Source: Auanema rhodensis (lineage: Eukaryota; Nematoda; Chromadorea; Rhabditida; Rhabditidae). From it: a DNA stretch of 64,000 bases. A program made the translations under genes and the position numbers. This document shows positions 53,717-63,731 of the stretch, one piece after another. The stretch is from NCBI GenBank assembly GCA_964057225.1, contig OZ059896.1, forward strand, positions 7,254,001 through 7,318,000, read 5' to 3'. The notes under the pieces were generated by a model. It was not told the origin of the DNA. It made no database searches and worked only from the letters and a program-made list of their open reading frames with translations. Each line of letters begins with the position of its first letter. Position 1 is the first letter of the stretch.

Positions 53717-54107
53717 ATGCAAAATGAGGAGAAAGTTGTGCAATATTGCCGCGGTTCCGTAGTTTTGTCGGAGCTTAAGCTGGCGGCGCGTCATTAACAT
53801 CACATATCGTGCTACTAAGCCTTACGGTTTTGAATACCAAATTGGAAAATATTCCATTGTTTTTACTTCAGAAAATCTATTTCTTCTCATGTAAAGCTTA
53901 GATCATGATGAAATATTTTGCCAGTTGGAGAAAAGAAAACAACGTTCTAAATTCCGGAAGATCACATGTAATTCGGAGCTTCGTCGGCACTCTCTCTCTC
54001 TCTCTCTCAGATTTTGTATATATAACTGAAAACAAAAGAAATTATATACTACATTACAAATTTTCTTATTAATCATCTCTTTCATTATGTTTTTTTGCTA
54101 ATTGATG
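53717..54107. repeat. 391-bp direct repeat, copy B
   Basis: Same orientation as copy A and apparently identical. The left flank here (TTTTGAAGATAAAT) differs from that of copy A, and similarity stops sharply at both ends. The high identity implies a recent duplication, gene conversion or an assembly artefact. Confidence 0.93.
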
Positions 54108-55064
54108 GCAAAACAATGATAAGACTTTTAGGTTGTTGCTCTTCCAGTCAAACATAATTGGAGTTTGGGACTTATCATCTGTCCGACTCGTAATCCGCAT
54201 ATTTATAGGATGTCTTCTGTATCTTTCATGATGCCATCGCTGGATTATCGGAAAAGATATCTAGTCAGGTCATGGCCTTCCATATCACACAACTATTCAA
54301 TTATGAAGAGATCAAAGTGCTAAGAGAGGAATGCGAACAGTGTTCAAACGAACTACCGATTGGAGAAAATATCAAAAATCAATGAATAGCCTTCACAAGG
54401 ATTTATAATATATGGTGTTTGGATCAACACTAAAGTTTATAAATCCTTCAAATTTGAGTGTGTCAGTTACAATATGCGGTTGACAGACGAAGGCTGAAAC
54501 GAGTTAGGTTGGTTAGAGACTAGTCCGTATATCTATCAACCTCAGCCATGGCAGACAACAGTTGTCTAGTGAAGAAAATAAAGTATCATTTTCGTTATTT
54601 ATATGCCAAAAAGATAAAAAAAACTAACTTTTAAACTGTAATTAAGATATTAATACTGGAGATTATTCAGAAGAATGTTCAATGAATAAACGAACGCTAA
54701 AGCATATTCCGGGTGGTTTAAGACACGCATCTAAGTATTCGCATGAAAATATCGTATGAATAAATTTTATTTTGACAGCATTTACTCCAAGACTTAATTT
54801 CCTATACATCTTTCATGAGGAAATCAAATTTCAAATGTGAAAGTTGGATGTTTGAAGAAGGATAAGAGTGATCAGACATTGATATGAAAGGCAATACAAG
54901 GACAACTTTTGAATGTTCAATTGAATATCACTTAATTGTTTTTTCTTTGATTTCTCATTTAAAAATATTATATTGAACAATGAATAGGTCAGATATTCGC
55001 CATTACTAAAAATAAAAATGTTGTTTTGCAAAATAAAGGATAGTACCATGTCTTCTCTCTAAGC
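54108..55064. other. Intergenic DNA, no gene recognised
   Basis: AT-rich unique sequence. The only sizeable frame (54831-55049, minus) is low-complexity. Confidence 0.5.
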
Positions 55065-55463
55065 GCATTTGCATGATCTACTTCGAATAATCCCTTTTCC
55101 AATTGCCGGGTTTTCATGAATATGTGACAAACATGGACTCCGCTATATTACAAAAAGGGTATATGATAGAAGAAAGTGACAATACACGTTTATTGGGTTC
55201 ATTTTGGCTTGTTTTTTTTTAGTTTTTCTATCAAATGAATGAAGGATTTTGGCCTGTTGTCATCGCGAGAGGAACAGCCTTGACGATCAACTCCTTGACA
55301 TTTCCGCTGGCATGTTAAATCATCAGAGGAATTAGAGAAATTCGTGGATATGCTTAATCGTGCCACTTCCTCCTTAGTAACAGTAAATAGAACTCTATTG
55401 TATTTCATCCTAACGGTTAAAGATTTAATTGGTAAACGCAATCTCTCTCTACCATTGTTCTTG
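55065..55463 (-). pseudogene. Broken inverted copy of the 3' part of the glutaminyl-tRNA synthetase gene
   Basis: Read on the minus strand, this matches exons 16-17 of the intact gene at 58030-61207. The start at about 55463 aligns with the AAGAATAACGAAG junction of exon 16. LFTVTKEEV matches LLTVTKEEI, an [14 protein letters not shown] segment matches [14 protein letters not shown], and DDNRPKSFIH matches [10 protein letters not shown]. The last two lie in different frames, separated by a 1-bp deletion. The intron between exons 16 and 17 is still present but its ends are damaged: donor GTGCGA has become GCACGA and the acceptor AG is lost. A weaker match to exon 19 (QLEKGLFEVD against [11 protein letters not shown]) lies near 55065-55128. 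Retained intron sequence means a DNA-level duplication, not a retrocopy. Non-functional. Confidence 0.85.
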
Positions 55464-55987
55464 AGCAGATTGCAGTTTTATGATTGCTAAACTATTACTG
55501 AAAACACTCATAAAGCACGAGGAGCTTTCAAATTCAAGAACAACAGTTCTTCATATAAAGTTTCACTGGCTTGAAGCAAGTTTCTCTCCGGGGACCACCC
55601 TAGAGCATCAAACTATGACAAGCAGCATGCAACCTTCAACTTCCGTAGAAAAGAGAATGGCAAATCTTTTTTCAAACGCGCGGGACTGCCTCCTTCTATT
55701 TCTCAGTTGAACCCTAAATATTCTTTAAACCTCATGGCGCTTCTATGAACCATACATCATGAGCTAGTTCACAATTTGCTCCAACTATTCAAGAACACAT
55801 TTGTCTTTTCCTAGACTTGTAGTCTGAGCTAGCCCGGAAACTCATTTTTTCAATACATAATAGCATAGTTGGTTAGCTTACTATGTGAGAAAATGGTCCG
55901 AACCGAACCAATATGCTCTTGAAAAAGCAAACTGCACTTTCCGTAAGTAAACACGTTTTCCTTGAGATTGCTTCCTATACCTATTAT
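55464..55987. other. Intergenic DNA beside the GlnRS pseudogene
   Basis: I looked for remnants of GlnRS exon 15 or earlier exons on the minus strand and found none I could align. The plus frame at 55480-55710 is unrecognised. Confidence 0.45.
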
Positions 55988-56692
55988 TCAACTGTGGCCG
56001 CCACGAGGCAAGAATAAAAAAAGAAAGAAGGGTGTATATGTGAAAAGAAGAGACAGAGAGAGCGAACGAATCGTTTTGACCCATCGGTATTTGGTTGGTA
56101 GAGGTTGTGAAGCTGACGGTCGACTAGAAGTCTGCCGCTTGCCGATGGAGACCGGAAAACGGCTGTCTAGTTTTCTTTCTCTCTCTCTCCTTCTCATTCG
56201 AGTCTCTTCTCTTCGCGAAGAATGAACGAGAGGAGGCTGGCACTGCCTGGAACATGACGCGGCGGCGGACGGCAAAGCCAAATGGCGCGCAATTTTACTC
56301 TTTTCCACACACACACGAACATACAAAAAGCGGGGCCTAGTAGTCGTTATATCAGGTCCTGAGGCAAAGAGAGTGGATAAAAAACATGACACTAGCACTA
56401 CCAGTGCAGTGGTAGAAGCAAATAATTTTACAACGAGCCAAAAAATAATCAAGCATTCATAAGTGCAAGCGTTGGCACACAGGGCTAAAAAGGAAACATG
56501 AGGCTCAGTTACTATGATATGAAAACGAACATGAAGCAATGTTGACAAGAAGGAAAAGGAAATCAAAGTGGCTGTGAAATGAAAAAAAACGCTTGATATG
56601 GTTGATAAAGTATAGTTGATAGTATGATATAAGACTAATATCCATATTTCTCTATATAATTTAAAAGAAAATGAATATGTCGTTATCAACAT
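55988..56692 (-). CDS. Unrecognised 234-codon ORF crossing the left inverted repeat
   Basis: This is the longest uninterrupted frame in the window: 234 codons with an ATG at 56692. About the first 50 codons lie inside the left 207-bp repeat. The corresponding frame in the right copy has a stop (TAT changed to TAA). The N-terminal half is hydrophobic with several possible membrane segments. The C-terminal half is Arg/Ser-rich (ETRMRRRERERKL), from a GC-rich stretch and a CT tract. No family is recognised. The GC-rich part near 56230-56290 (CGCGGCGGCGG) may instead be a CpG-rich promoter or first exon. Confidence 0.2.
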   Translation of the reverse strand: MLITTYSFSFKLYREIWILVLYHTINYTLSTISSVFFHFTATLISFSFLSTLLHVRFHIIVTEPHVSFLALCANACTYECLIIFWLVVKLFASTTALVVLVSCFLSTLFASGPDITTTRPRFLYVRVCVEKSKIARHLALPSAAASCSRQCQPPLVHSSRREETRMRRRERERKLDSRFPVSIGKRQTSSRPSASQPLPTKYRWVKTIRSLSLSLLFTYTPFFLFLFLPRGGHS

Positions 56693-56740
56693 ATCAAATT
56701 AATTTGAATTGAATATACTGTACCTACAGTACTTCAGAAA
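56534..56740 (+). repeat. 207-bp inverted repeat, left copy (flanks the GlnRS gene)
   Basis: The reverse complement matches 61488-61694 over exactly 207 bp with two substitutions that I can see. Similarity stops abruptly at both ends. There is no obvious target-site duplication outside the outer edges and no terminal inverted repeat within the unit, only a small TACTGTAGGTACAGTA palindrome near its inner edge. Confidence 0.95.
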
Positions 56741-58029
56741 ATCCACGCTTTGAAATTATGTTCCGCCATTTGGTTTAAAAAAATAAAAATAAGAAAACAT
56801 ACAAGTGCAAAAAAATACATTCAATTTAATATTTATTATGGATATTATAGGCATGTATCGTTTTTTAATGTTCTTTATTCGTCAGCTTAAAAAAAAGTTA
56901 TACTCGATAATAAAAAGTTTCAACATCAAATATAAGAAGTACTCGGAGGCGTGGGAAAAAAGCTTCATGACTAATTTTTGTACAGACTATAAATAAACGC
57001 ATTAGTTTCAGGAGATTTGAATTTTTTATCTCTTTGGTCAATCGAATTAAAAATGATAAAAAAAATAAAGTTACATATCAATGATTCAAAAAAAAGATGA
57101 AATAAAATATTAATATTGGAATTATAAGGAAGAAAAACAGGTAATTGTTCTGAACTAAAGTGTCATTTTAAAAAATTATATCTTAATTAGTGTTTGCACT
57201 TAATATCTACTATATTGTATTCCCCAATTCAGATTATCTTTAGATTAAATTTTCCCTGTGTTTCGGACAAAATATTAATTTTCATTTCAAATTGGATGGT
57301 ATTTACAGTAATCATTCGTAAAAATATCCTGAAATTTCTAAAAAATAGAAAACTTATCAAACTGTAAGGGATTAGTGAAATTTGATTATTACCTGACTAC
57401 TTGATTATTTTTTTGTTATAGTTGAACGAAAAAATATCATATAGTATTGGAGAAGATTTTTGAAATTTTCTTAGGCGTGACATTTAAACTTTGTGAATAT
57501 TTCCCACGTTTTTTTAACTTTCTATATTATTCTCAAACACATGAACAAATTTTTTTTCAAAAACTACAAATTTTCTCAGGTTATGTCTCACACCTTGATA
57601 TGCCTAAAGGAAAGTGAGACTTTTTAAAAATAATTCTTACGTGTGCGAGTTCCCACCGATAAATAAAGATTATGATATGGATCTTCATTTTTAAAATAGA
57701 AAATAAAATAGAACAATATATTGAAAAATAACTTTATAATGAAACTAATAAAATATATTTTAATAAATTATAAAGCAATGAATTTTAAAATGAATTAAAT
57801 GATCAGAAAGGGCTAAGCTAGAAGTGACCGCTTTGCCTGATGTTTAACAGCGGTGCATGGTGTTTATGTTGAAGATCTATGTCGAGTTGTGCATTTAACG
57901 GTCAATTACAAAAAAACTATCAAGATATTGATAAGTATTTAGTTTTAGTCAATTGCATAACCTTTATCGTTTTTTCATCAGTTTGTTGAATTAACTTTTG
58001 TATCGTTTCTTTTAAGGGTAACATCAAAA
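56741..58029. other. Upstream region of the GlnRS gene inside the inverted-repeat pair
   Basis: Very AT-rich sequence. A 52-codon ATG frame (56838-56996) ends KKYSEAWEKSFMTNFCTDYK and is unrecognised. Less AT-rich DNA at 57800-57905 may be the promoter. A pyrimidine stretch ending TTTTAAG at about 58016 could be a splice or trans-splice acceptor just before the start codon. Confidence 0.45.
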
Positions 58030-61000
58030 ATGGCTGATATATCCTTGCTCGGATTGTCAGAACAGAAGACTAAAGAAACTTTAAAAAATACTGCATTAGT
58101 TAAAACTTTAGCTACTATTATTGAAGCTGCTCAAGCTGAGTTGAAAGCTAAGAATATACAGATTAGTAAAACTCAGGTTTTTTTAAATTATAATATTTTT
58201 AACTAGTATTTCTGTTACAGGGAACTCTTCTATATCAGCTTGGAACTAAGATTAAGCCACAAATTCACCAACATGCCGCAGTTGTTGCAAAATATATTGT
58301 CAATGATGGAATAAAATCTGAACTTCAGGTTATTGTTTTCAATGTATCTCTGTTAAAAATAGTGTTTTGCAGATTACGGCAGTCATCGAATACTTGTTAG
58401 CTAATACTGTTAATGAACTAGATATCAAGGGTTTAGAAGCTGCTGGTGGTATTGGAGTTGTTGTTACTCCTGATCAAATTGAAGATGCTGTAAGTCAAAT
58501 GAAATTTACTTTTGGTTAATAACTCATTCTTAGGTCACAGCTGTATTCAAAAAATATCGCGATCAATTGATTGCTGAGCGGTACTCTTTCAACGTCGGAA
58601 AAGTTTTAGGAGAAATTCGTGCTCTTCTTCCATGGGCTGATGGAGCTTATGTGAAGAAAGAAGTTGATCTTCGATTACTTGAACTTCTAGGTGCTAAAAC
58701 TGCCGAAGATTTAGCGCCTAAGAAGAAGGTTGGTCATTTTGGTTTTAAATTGATTACATCAATTTTGTATTTTTAGGTGAAAAAAGAAGAGAAGCCAAAG
58801 GAGAAGAAAAAAACAACGACAACAGAAGCAGCTGAAGAGCCACAAGGAGCAGCTACTATTGAGGAACTTATGCGCACCAGAGCTAATTTCCATAAAGTAA
58901 GCCATCAGCTTAATATATATTCACTGTTTTCTTTATACAGGTTGGAGAGAATTTCACATCTGATGGATATGTCACAACACCTTTGACCAAGGAGCTTATT
59001 CGTAAGCATTTAGAAGCTACTGGTGGCAAAGTAAATTTATTTTTCATGTTTGAATTTTGTTCATAAATGATATTAAGGTAGTCACGCGGTTCCCACCTGA
59101 GCCCAATGGTGTTCTCCATATTGGTCATGCTAAGGCTATTAACATTAACTTTGGATATGCTAAGGTTTCAAATTACTTATATATTTCTGAAAATGTGCAT
59201 AATATAGGCTCACAATGGTATTTGTAATCTTCGTTTCGATGATACCAATCCTGAAAAGGAGGAAGAGAAATTCTTTACTGCTATTGAAGATGTTGTTAGA
59301 TGGCTAGGTTTGTATTTGATTTAGCCAAAAAAAATTGATTGATATATTCAGGATATTCTCCTGCCAAGATCACCCACTCTTCTGATAATTTTGACCAGCT
59401 TTATAAGGTTAAACTATTTTTTGTTTTTATTTTTTATTGCTTGTTGTTTTAGTGGGCTATTGTTTTAATTAAGAAGGGGTTAGCTTATGTATGTCATCAA
59501 AAAGTAGAGGAAATGCGTGGATTTGATGTCCAGCTTTCTCCATGGAGAGAGAGACCAATTGAGGAATCTCTGCAACTCTTCGAGGTATTTGAAATTTAAG
59601 TTTTCTTTTTATTTGTTTCTTTGAGGATATGAAAAATGGTAAATTTGACGAAGGGGAAGCTACTCTTCGTTTGAAGTTAACTTTGGAGGAAGGAAAAGTT
59701 GACCCTGTAGCCTACAGAATTAAATATGTTGCTCACCATAGATCTGGTGATAAATGGTAAACTTTCTTAATATTTCTTTTTATTATTGTTTTAAATATCA
59801 GGTGTATTTACCCTACCTATGATTACACTCATTGTCTTTGTGATTCCATTGAAAACATCACTCATTCTCTTTGCACCAAAGAATTCCAATCCAGGTCTAG
59901 TTCATGTTTTCTTATATTAGGCATAGTTTTAATATTTTCAGAAGAAGTAGTTATTATTGGTTATGTAATGCTTTGGATATTTATTGCCCAGTTCAATGGG
60001 AATATGGTCGCCTCAATGTTAATTACACTGTTGTTTCAAAGAGAAAGATCTTAAAACTTATCACATCGAAGATTGTCAAGTAGTTTACCTTCAGCTATAC
60101 GATTATTATATATATTTTTTAGTGATTGGGATGACCCAAGACTTTTCACTCTTACTGCTCTTCGTAGACGCGGTATCCCTGCTGAAGCTATCAATATCTT
60201 CGTAGCTAAGTTGGGATTAACCATGAGTCAAATGGCCATTGATCCTCAACTACTTGATGCTACTGTACGTGATTATCTCAATACCACTGCTCCAAGGTTC
60301 GAAGTAACTACTGTTCTTATTCTGCAATTTTTGATTTTAGAACAATGGTAGTGTTGGATGGTTTGAAGGTAGTTATTGAAAATTACGACGATTTGAAATT
60401 GCCCAGCACTGTATCTGTTCCTGATTTCCCATCTACTCCAGGAACTTCTGCCAATCATGAAGTTGCATTTGATCGCGTTATATACATTGAAAAATCCGAT
60501 TACCGCCAGGTACTTAAAAGCATTTTATTACCTCATAATTTTTATATTTCAAGAATAACGAAGAAAAGAGCTTCCGACGCCTTACCAAATCTCAGCCTGT
60601 TGGGTTGAAGCATATAGGAATTCTGTTGACTGTTACTAAGGAAGAAATAGTGCGATAATATATTTCATAATGCAATAGTTTATTCTCTACTTGTTCAGGA
60701 TGCTTCCGGAAATATCAAGGAATTAATAGTCAAGGCTGTTCCTTTGTCTGACGATAATAAACCAAAAGCTTTCATTCATTGGGTTGCAAAGCCAAAAACT
60801 GCTGAAGTTAGAATATACGACCAACTGTATGTTTATTATCTTCAATTCAATTTACTAATATATTGTTGTAGATTCAAGCATAAAAATCCTGAAGATGCTA
60901 CTGTGGTTCCTGGTGGATTCCTAACTGATATCAATGAGGTTAAATGTATAAAACATGAGTCAAATTAATACTTTATGTTTTAGAATTCATTGACAGTCAA

Positions 61001-61207
61001 CTACAATGCACTTATTGATAAGTCTGTTGCAAACTCCAAGATTTATGATAGATTCCAGTTCGAGAGAATCGGATACTTCAGTGTTGATACTGATGCCACC
61101 CCTGGAAAGGTTTTTAAAATCTCATATAAGCGTTAAACAATTTACTTTTTTTTCAGCTTGTCTTCAACAGAACCGTTGGGTTAAAGGAAGATTCTGGGAA
61201 AAACTAA
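58030..61207 (+). CDS. QARS1: Cytosolic glutaminyl-tRNA synthetase (GlnRS)
   Basis: Charges tRNA-Gln with glutamine for cytosolic translation; class I synthetase. Twenty exons, starting 58030-58176, 58221-58328, 58373-58489, 58534-58728 and ending 60984-61109, 61157-61207. Every junction is GT/AG and in frame, giving 774 residues, close to the 775 of human QARS1. The eukaryotic N-terminal GlnRS-specific region covers about 1-190, followed by a Lys/Thr linker (187-212). The catalytic domain carries [13 protein letters not shown] (HIGH at 273-276) and VVSKRK (KMSKS variant at 490-494). Other family blocks are [42 protein letters not shown] and [17 protein letters not shown]. The anticodon-binding beta-barrels follow, with KPKAFIHWV and [13 protein letters not shown]. 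Nineteen introns of 41-49 bp are remarkably uniform. The start is the first ATG of a frame matching the family N-terminus. The gene sits between inverted repeats and has a broken inverted copy 3 kb upstream. Confidence 0.98.
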
Positions 61208-61336
61208 GAATTAGGTTACCAGTAATTATTCGGTGATGTCATGATAAACAACTTGTTTTTTTTTTGTTGTTTCATAGCATATCTTTCAGATTGTTATTTT
61301 GGGAAATTGTTTTAATATGGGCTTATATTGCATCTT

Positions 61337-61342
61337 AATAAA
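61337..61342 (+). terminator. GlnRS polyadenylation signal
   Basis: AATAAA, 130 bp after the stop codon, in an AT-rich 3' flank. It is the nearest canonical signal. Confidence 0.6.
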
Positions 61343-61487
61343 TATTGTTTTAAAGAATCAATCGTTATTATTTTTTATCATTATTTATTATTTTTCTTAA
61401 AAATTGCAAAGTTCATTGTATTTATAGAAAAATAATAGAAATTAATAGAAAGTTTTCATACAAATCTTTGCATTAAAAAATTAAAAC

Positions 61488-61694
61488 TTTCTGAAGTACT
61501 GTAGGTACAGTATATTCAATTCAAATTAATTTGATATGTTGATAACGACATATTCATTTTCTTTTAAATTATAAAGAGAAATATGGATATTAGTCTTATA
61601 TCATACTATCAACTATACTTTATCAACCATATCAAGCGTTTTTTTTTATTTCACAGCCACTTTGATTTCCTTTTCCTTCTTGTCAACATTGCTT
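61488..61694 (-). repeat. 207-bp inverted repeat, right copy
   Basis: Inverted partner of 56534-56740. The two seen differences are a change inside an AAATTATAxAG stretch and one in the T run near 61640. It lies about 150 bp beyond the GlnRS polyadenylation signal. Confidence 0.95.
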
Positions 61695-61801
61695 AAAAAC
61701 ATATTAACTAAAGAGAAATACTTTAGTTGCTTAATGGAAGGAACAATGGTTTTAGATTTATTGATAAGACGATGAAAACTTATGAATTAAATAAAGCCGG
61801 T

Positions 61802-62008
61802 TTATCTCCGGTGTATCCAGAAGGTGTTGTAATGGATGATGGTATTCGCATATTCTTGCAGTTCTAATGGAGGATCAAGTCCAAAAGAATCAAAATAATG
61901 TATTTTATCTTTTATATTGGAACAACAAACCCAATGAGTTTTTTTATTATTTGAAGAATCTAAATTTACAATTCCTTCTTCTCTTGCACTTTTTAGTGCT
62001 TCGAAAAT
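61802..62008 (-). pseudogene. Adenain/Maverick-like cysteine protease fragment
   Basis: A 68-codon open stretch bounded by stops, with no ATG at its head. Its middle carries the pattern T-H-W-V, then Y-F-D-S-F-G, then PP-L-E-L. This is the His and Asp part of the C5 (adenovirus-type) proteases, which process virion proteins and are encoded by adenoviruses, adintoviruses and Maverick/Polinton transposons. The downstream region with the catalytic cysteine is missing: after ELQEY (about 61849) the reading loses family resemblance and stops. This is therefore a decayed remnant of an endogenous viral or transposon gene. It lies 107 bp outside the right inverted repeat. A Ulp1-like origin is the main alternative. 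Confidence 0.6.
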
Positions 62009-63069
62009 TCACTTATTTTTCACTTTTTTTCAAAAAAGTGTTGTAAATGCGGTAATTCTCTGATTTCAGAGAATGAAAATGTGTCTAAAACGGTTGAAAT
62101 GTCGAAATGGTATTATAAACCCTCGTATATATACTACTAATTATTTTTCAAAAGCAATTACAATATCCATCTGCTATTTCTGAAATTGATTCCCAGGTGA
62201 GAATCAAGAAAACAGCTTTGTGCTTCATTGATAATATCAAACATCTGCCATTTGGGAAAATTATCAAACAGATTTTTTTAAAGTAACAATTATTGTCAAC
62301 TTATATATATTTTGATGGGAAATATATCATTATATATTATTAACATACGGAAGTTTTCAGATATACTTATATTCCATTTCTCCATCAAATAAGAAAAATA
62401 TTTTTGCGAATAACAATAAAGCTCCTGTTTTATAGTTCACTTCCTTTAAAGTATAGTTTTTATAAATATAATTATCTTTTAATTTCATAAACATAAATAA
62501 ATCTTGTTTTAAAATTTAATTAATTTTGTTGCAGATAAGTTTACATACATACTTACATAAATAGATTACAAAATCCTAGGAAACATAAGACATGAAAATT
62601 AAAATACAGCACTACTGTACACATCTTTGGTATTTGCTTTATATTAAGGAAGATTATTGAAAATAAATATAAAGATGATGACTAGCATAACGTTTTAAAT
62701 TAAAACTCGTTTAAAGCTTGAATAATATGAAAGTGCTCATGCGACTGATCTGAGACCATGACAAAAAATAGAAAAAGAAGAAGAATATCACCCGTTTCTT
62801 GTATTCTCCAAAAAAGAGACGGATTTTTGAAATTATTTTCTTCAAATAATTGGTACATAATGAAAATGTAACGAATTGTTGATCTTCATGTACATAAATA
62901 AATAAATATGAACATTGAAGAGATGAGTTTTTAAAAAATATATATATAACTGCTACTTCAATATATGGCAACTGAGTAATATGCTCATGAGGGAGAAAGA
63001 AGTGAGAATGCATTTTTGACTAGAATAACAATGATTTTGATCATAAAAGTGTTAATTATGAGATGTTAA
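62009..63069. other. Intergenic DNA with possible mobile-element remnants
   Basis: The minus strand at about 62150-62280 has short open stretches of mixed composition in two phases (one reads WESISEIADGYC). These could be further decayed parts of the element that left the protease fragment, but I recognise no family. The rest is AT-rich. The minus-strand frame at 62711-63013 is low-complexity. Confidence 0.35.
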
Positions 63070-63731
63070 TTATTTGAAAGAAGGACGATTTGTTGAAAAA
63101 TGTGGTCGATGAATAATTCTACGACCTGAAACTAATGGTCTTCGACGAATAGTTAGTTGATCTCGTAAACTTCTTGGAATTGGTAATATATTTATATCCA
63201 ATTGTTTATATGAAGCTACCTGAAATTATTTAAAATTTAGAATAAAATCTTTAAACAACTTGATGAATACCTTAGATAAACATGCGTTCAAAAGTGATTT
63301 AGGATGCATCAAGGAAGCTCGAGAAGCAAGTTCATATTGAGACTGTTGAGCAGTGCTAAAAAGAAAATTATAAACATATCTTATTACTTCATTATGAAAA
63401 AATAATATTTGAAGATGAAGCTCACCTAGAAACCATAGGATATAATGTTTGAGATAAATCAATATCTGTAAATGGTGTTCCAACATATATTCCATTGATA
63501 AAATAGCTTAAACTACGAGTTGGTCCATCAAATAACATTCCAATAACAACACTGAAATATAAGAATTTGAAATAAAAATAAAATAAAAAACAAATCTTAC
63601 TTTTTGGAGTTGCTGAGTGATCGACAAAATGGAAAACTGACTCCTCCATGAAAAGCATATCCATGGTGGTTAATAGCATACGAATTCTTGTCTTCTCCCA
63701 AAATATCAGCAAAAGCTGATGGTAAATATGT
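63070..63731 (-). CDS. SPSB3-like SPRY-domain and SOCS-box protein, 3' part
   Basis: A probable substrate adaptor of a cullin-RING ubiquitin ligase. In this family the SPRY domain binds substrate and the SOCS box binds Elongin BC. Minus-strand exons: 63731-63601, 63551-63426, 63355-63271 and 63219-63070 (stop TAA), all GT/AG and in frame, 163 residues. The SPRY part includes SAFADILGEDKNSYAINHHG, then GMLFDGPTRSLSYFINGIYVG and LYPMVSSTAQQS. These parallel the human SPSB3 blocks around LLGRDEDSWGLSY, GTLTF and FYPMVCSTAA. The SOCS-box region contains MHPKSLLNACL and ILPIPRSLRDQL, and the tail is basic (TIRRRP and onward). The 5' exons lie beyond the right edge. Orthology to SPSB3 rather than SPSB1/2/4 rests on the YPMV-STA block. 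Confidence 0.9.

Noticed and set aside
51817-54085. Two identical 60-codon minus-strand frames as paralogous genes
   Set aside because: They are simply contained in the 391-bp duplicated block and include a translated GA tract; no coding signal beyond the duplication.
58910-59128. Open frame on the minus strand inside the GlnRS gene
   Set aside because: It overlaps verified GlnRS exons 6-7 and introns; it is an antisense shadow.
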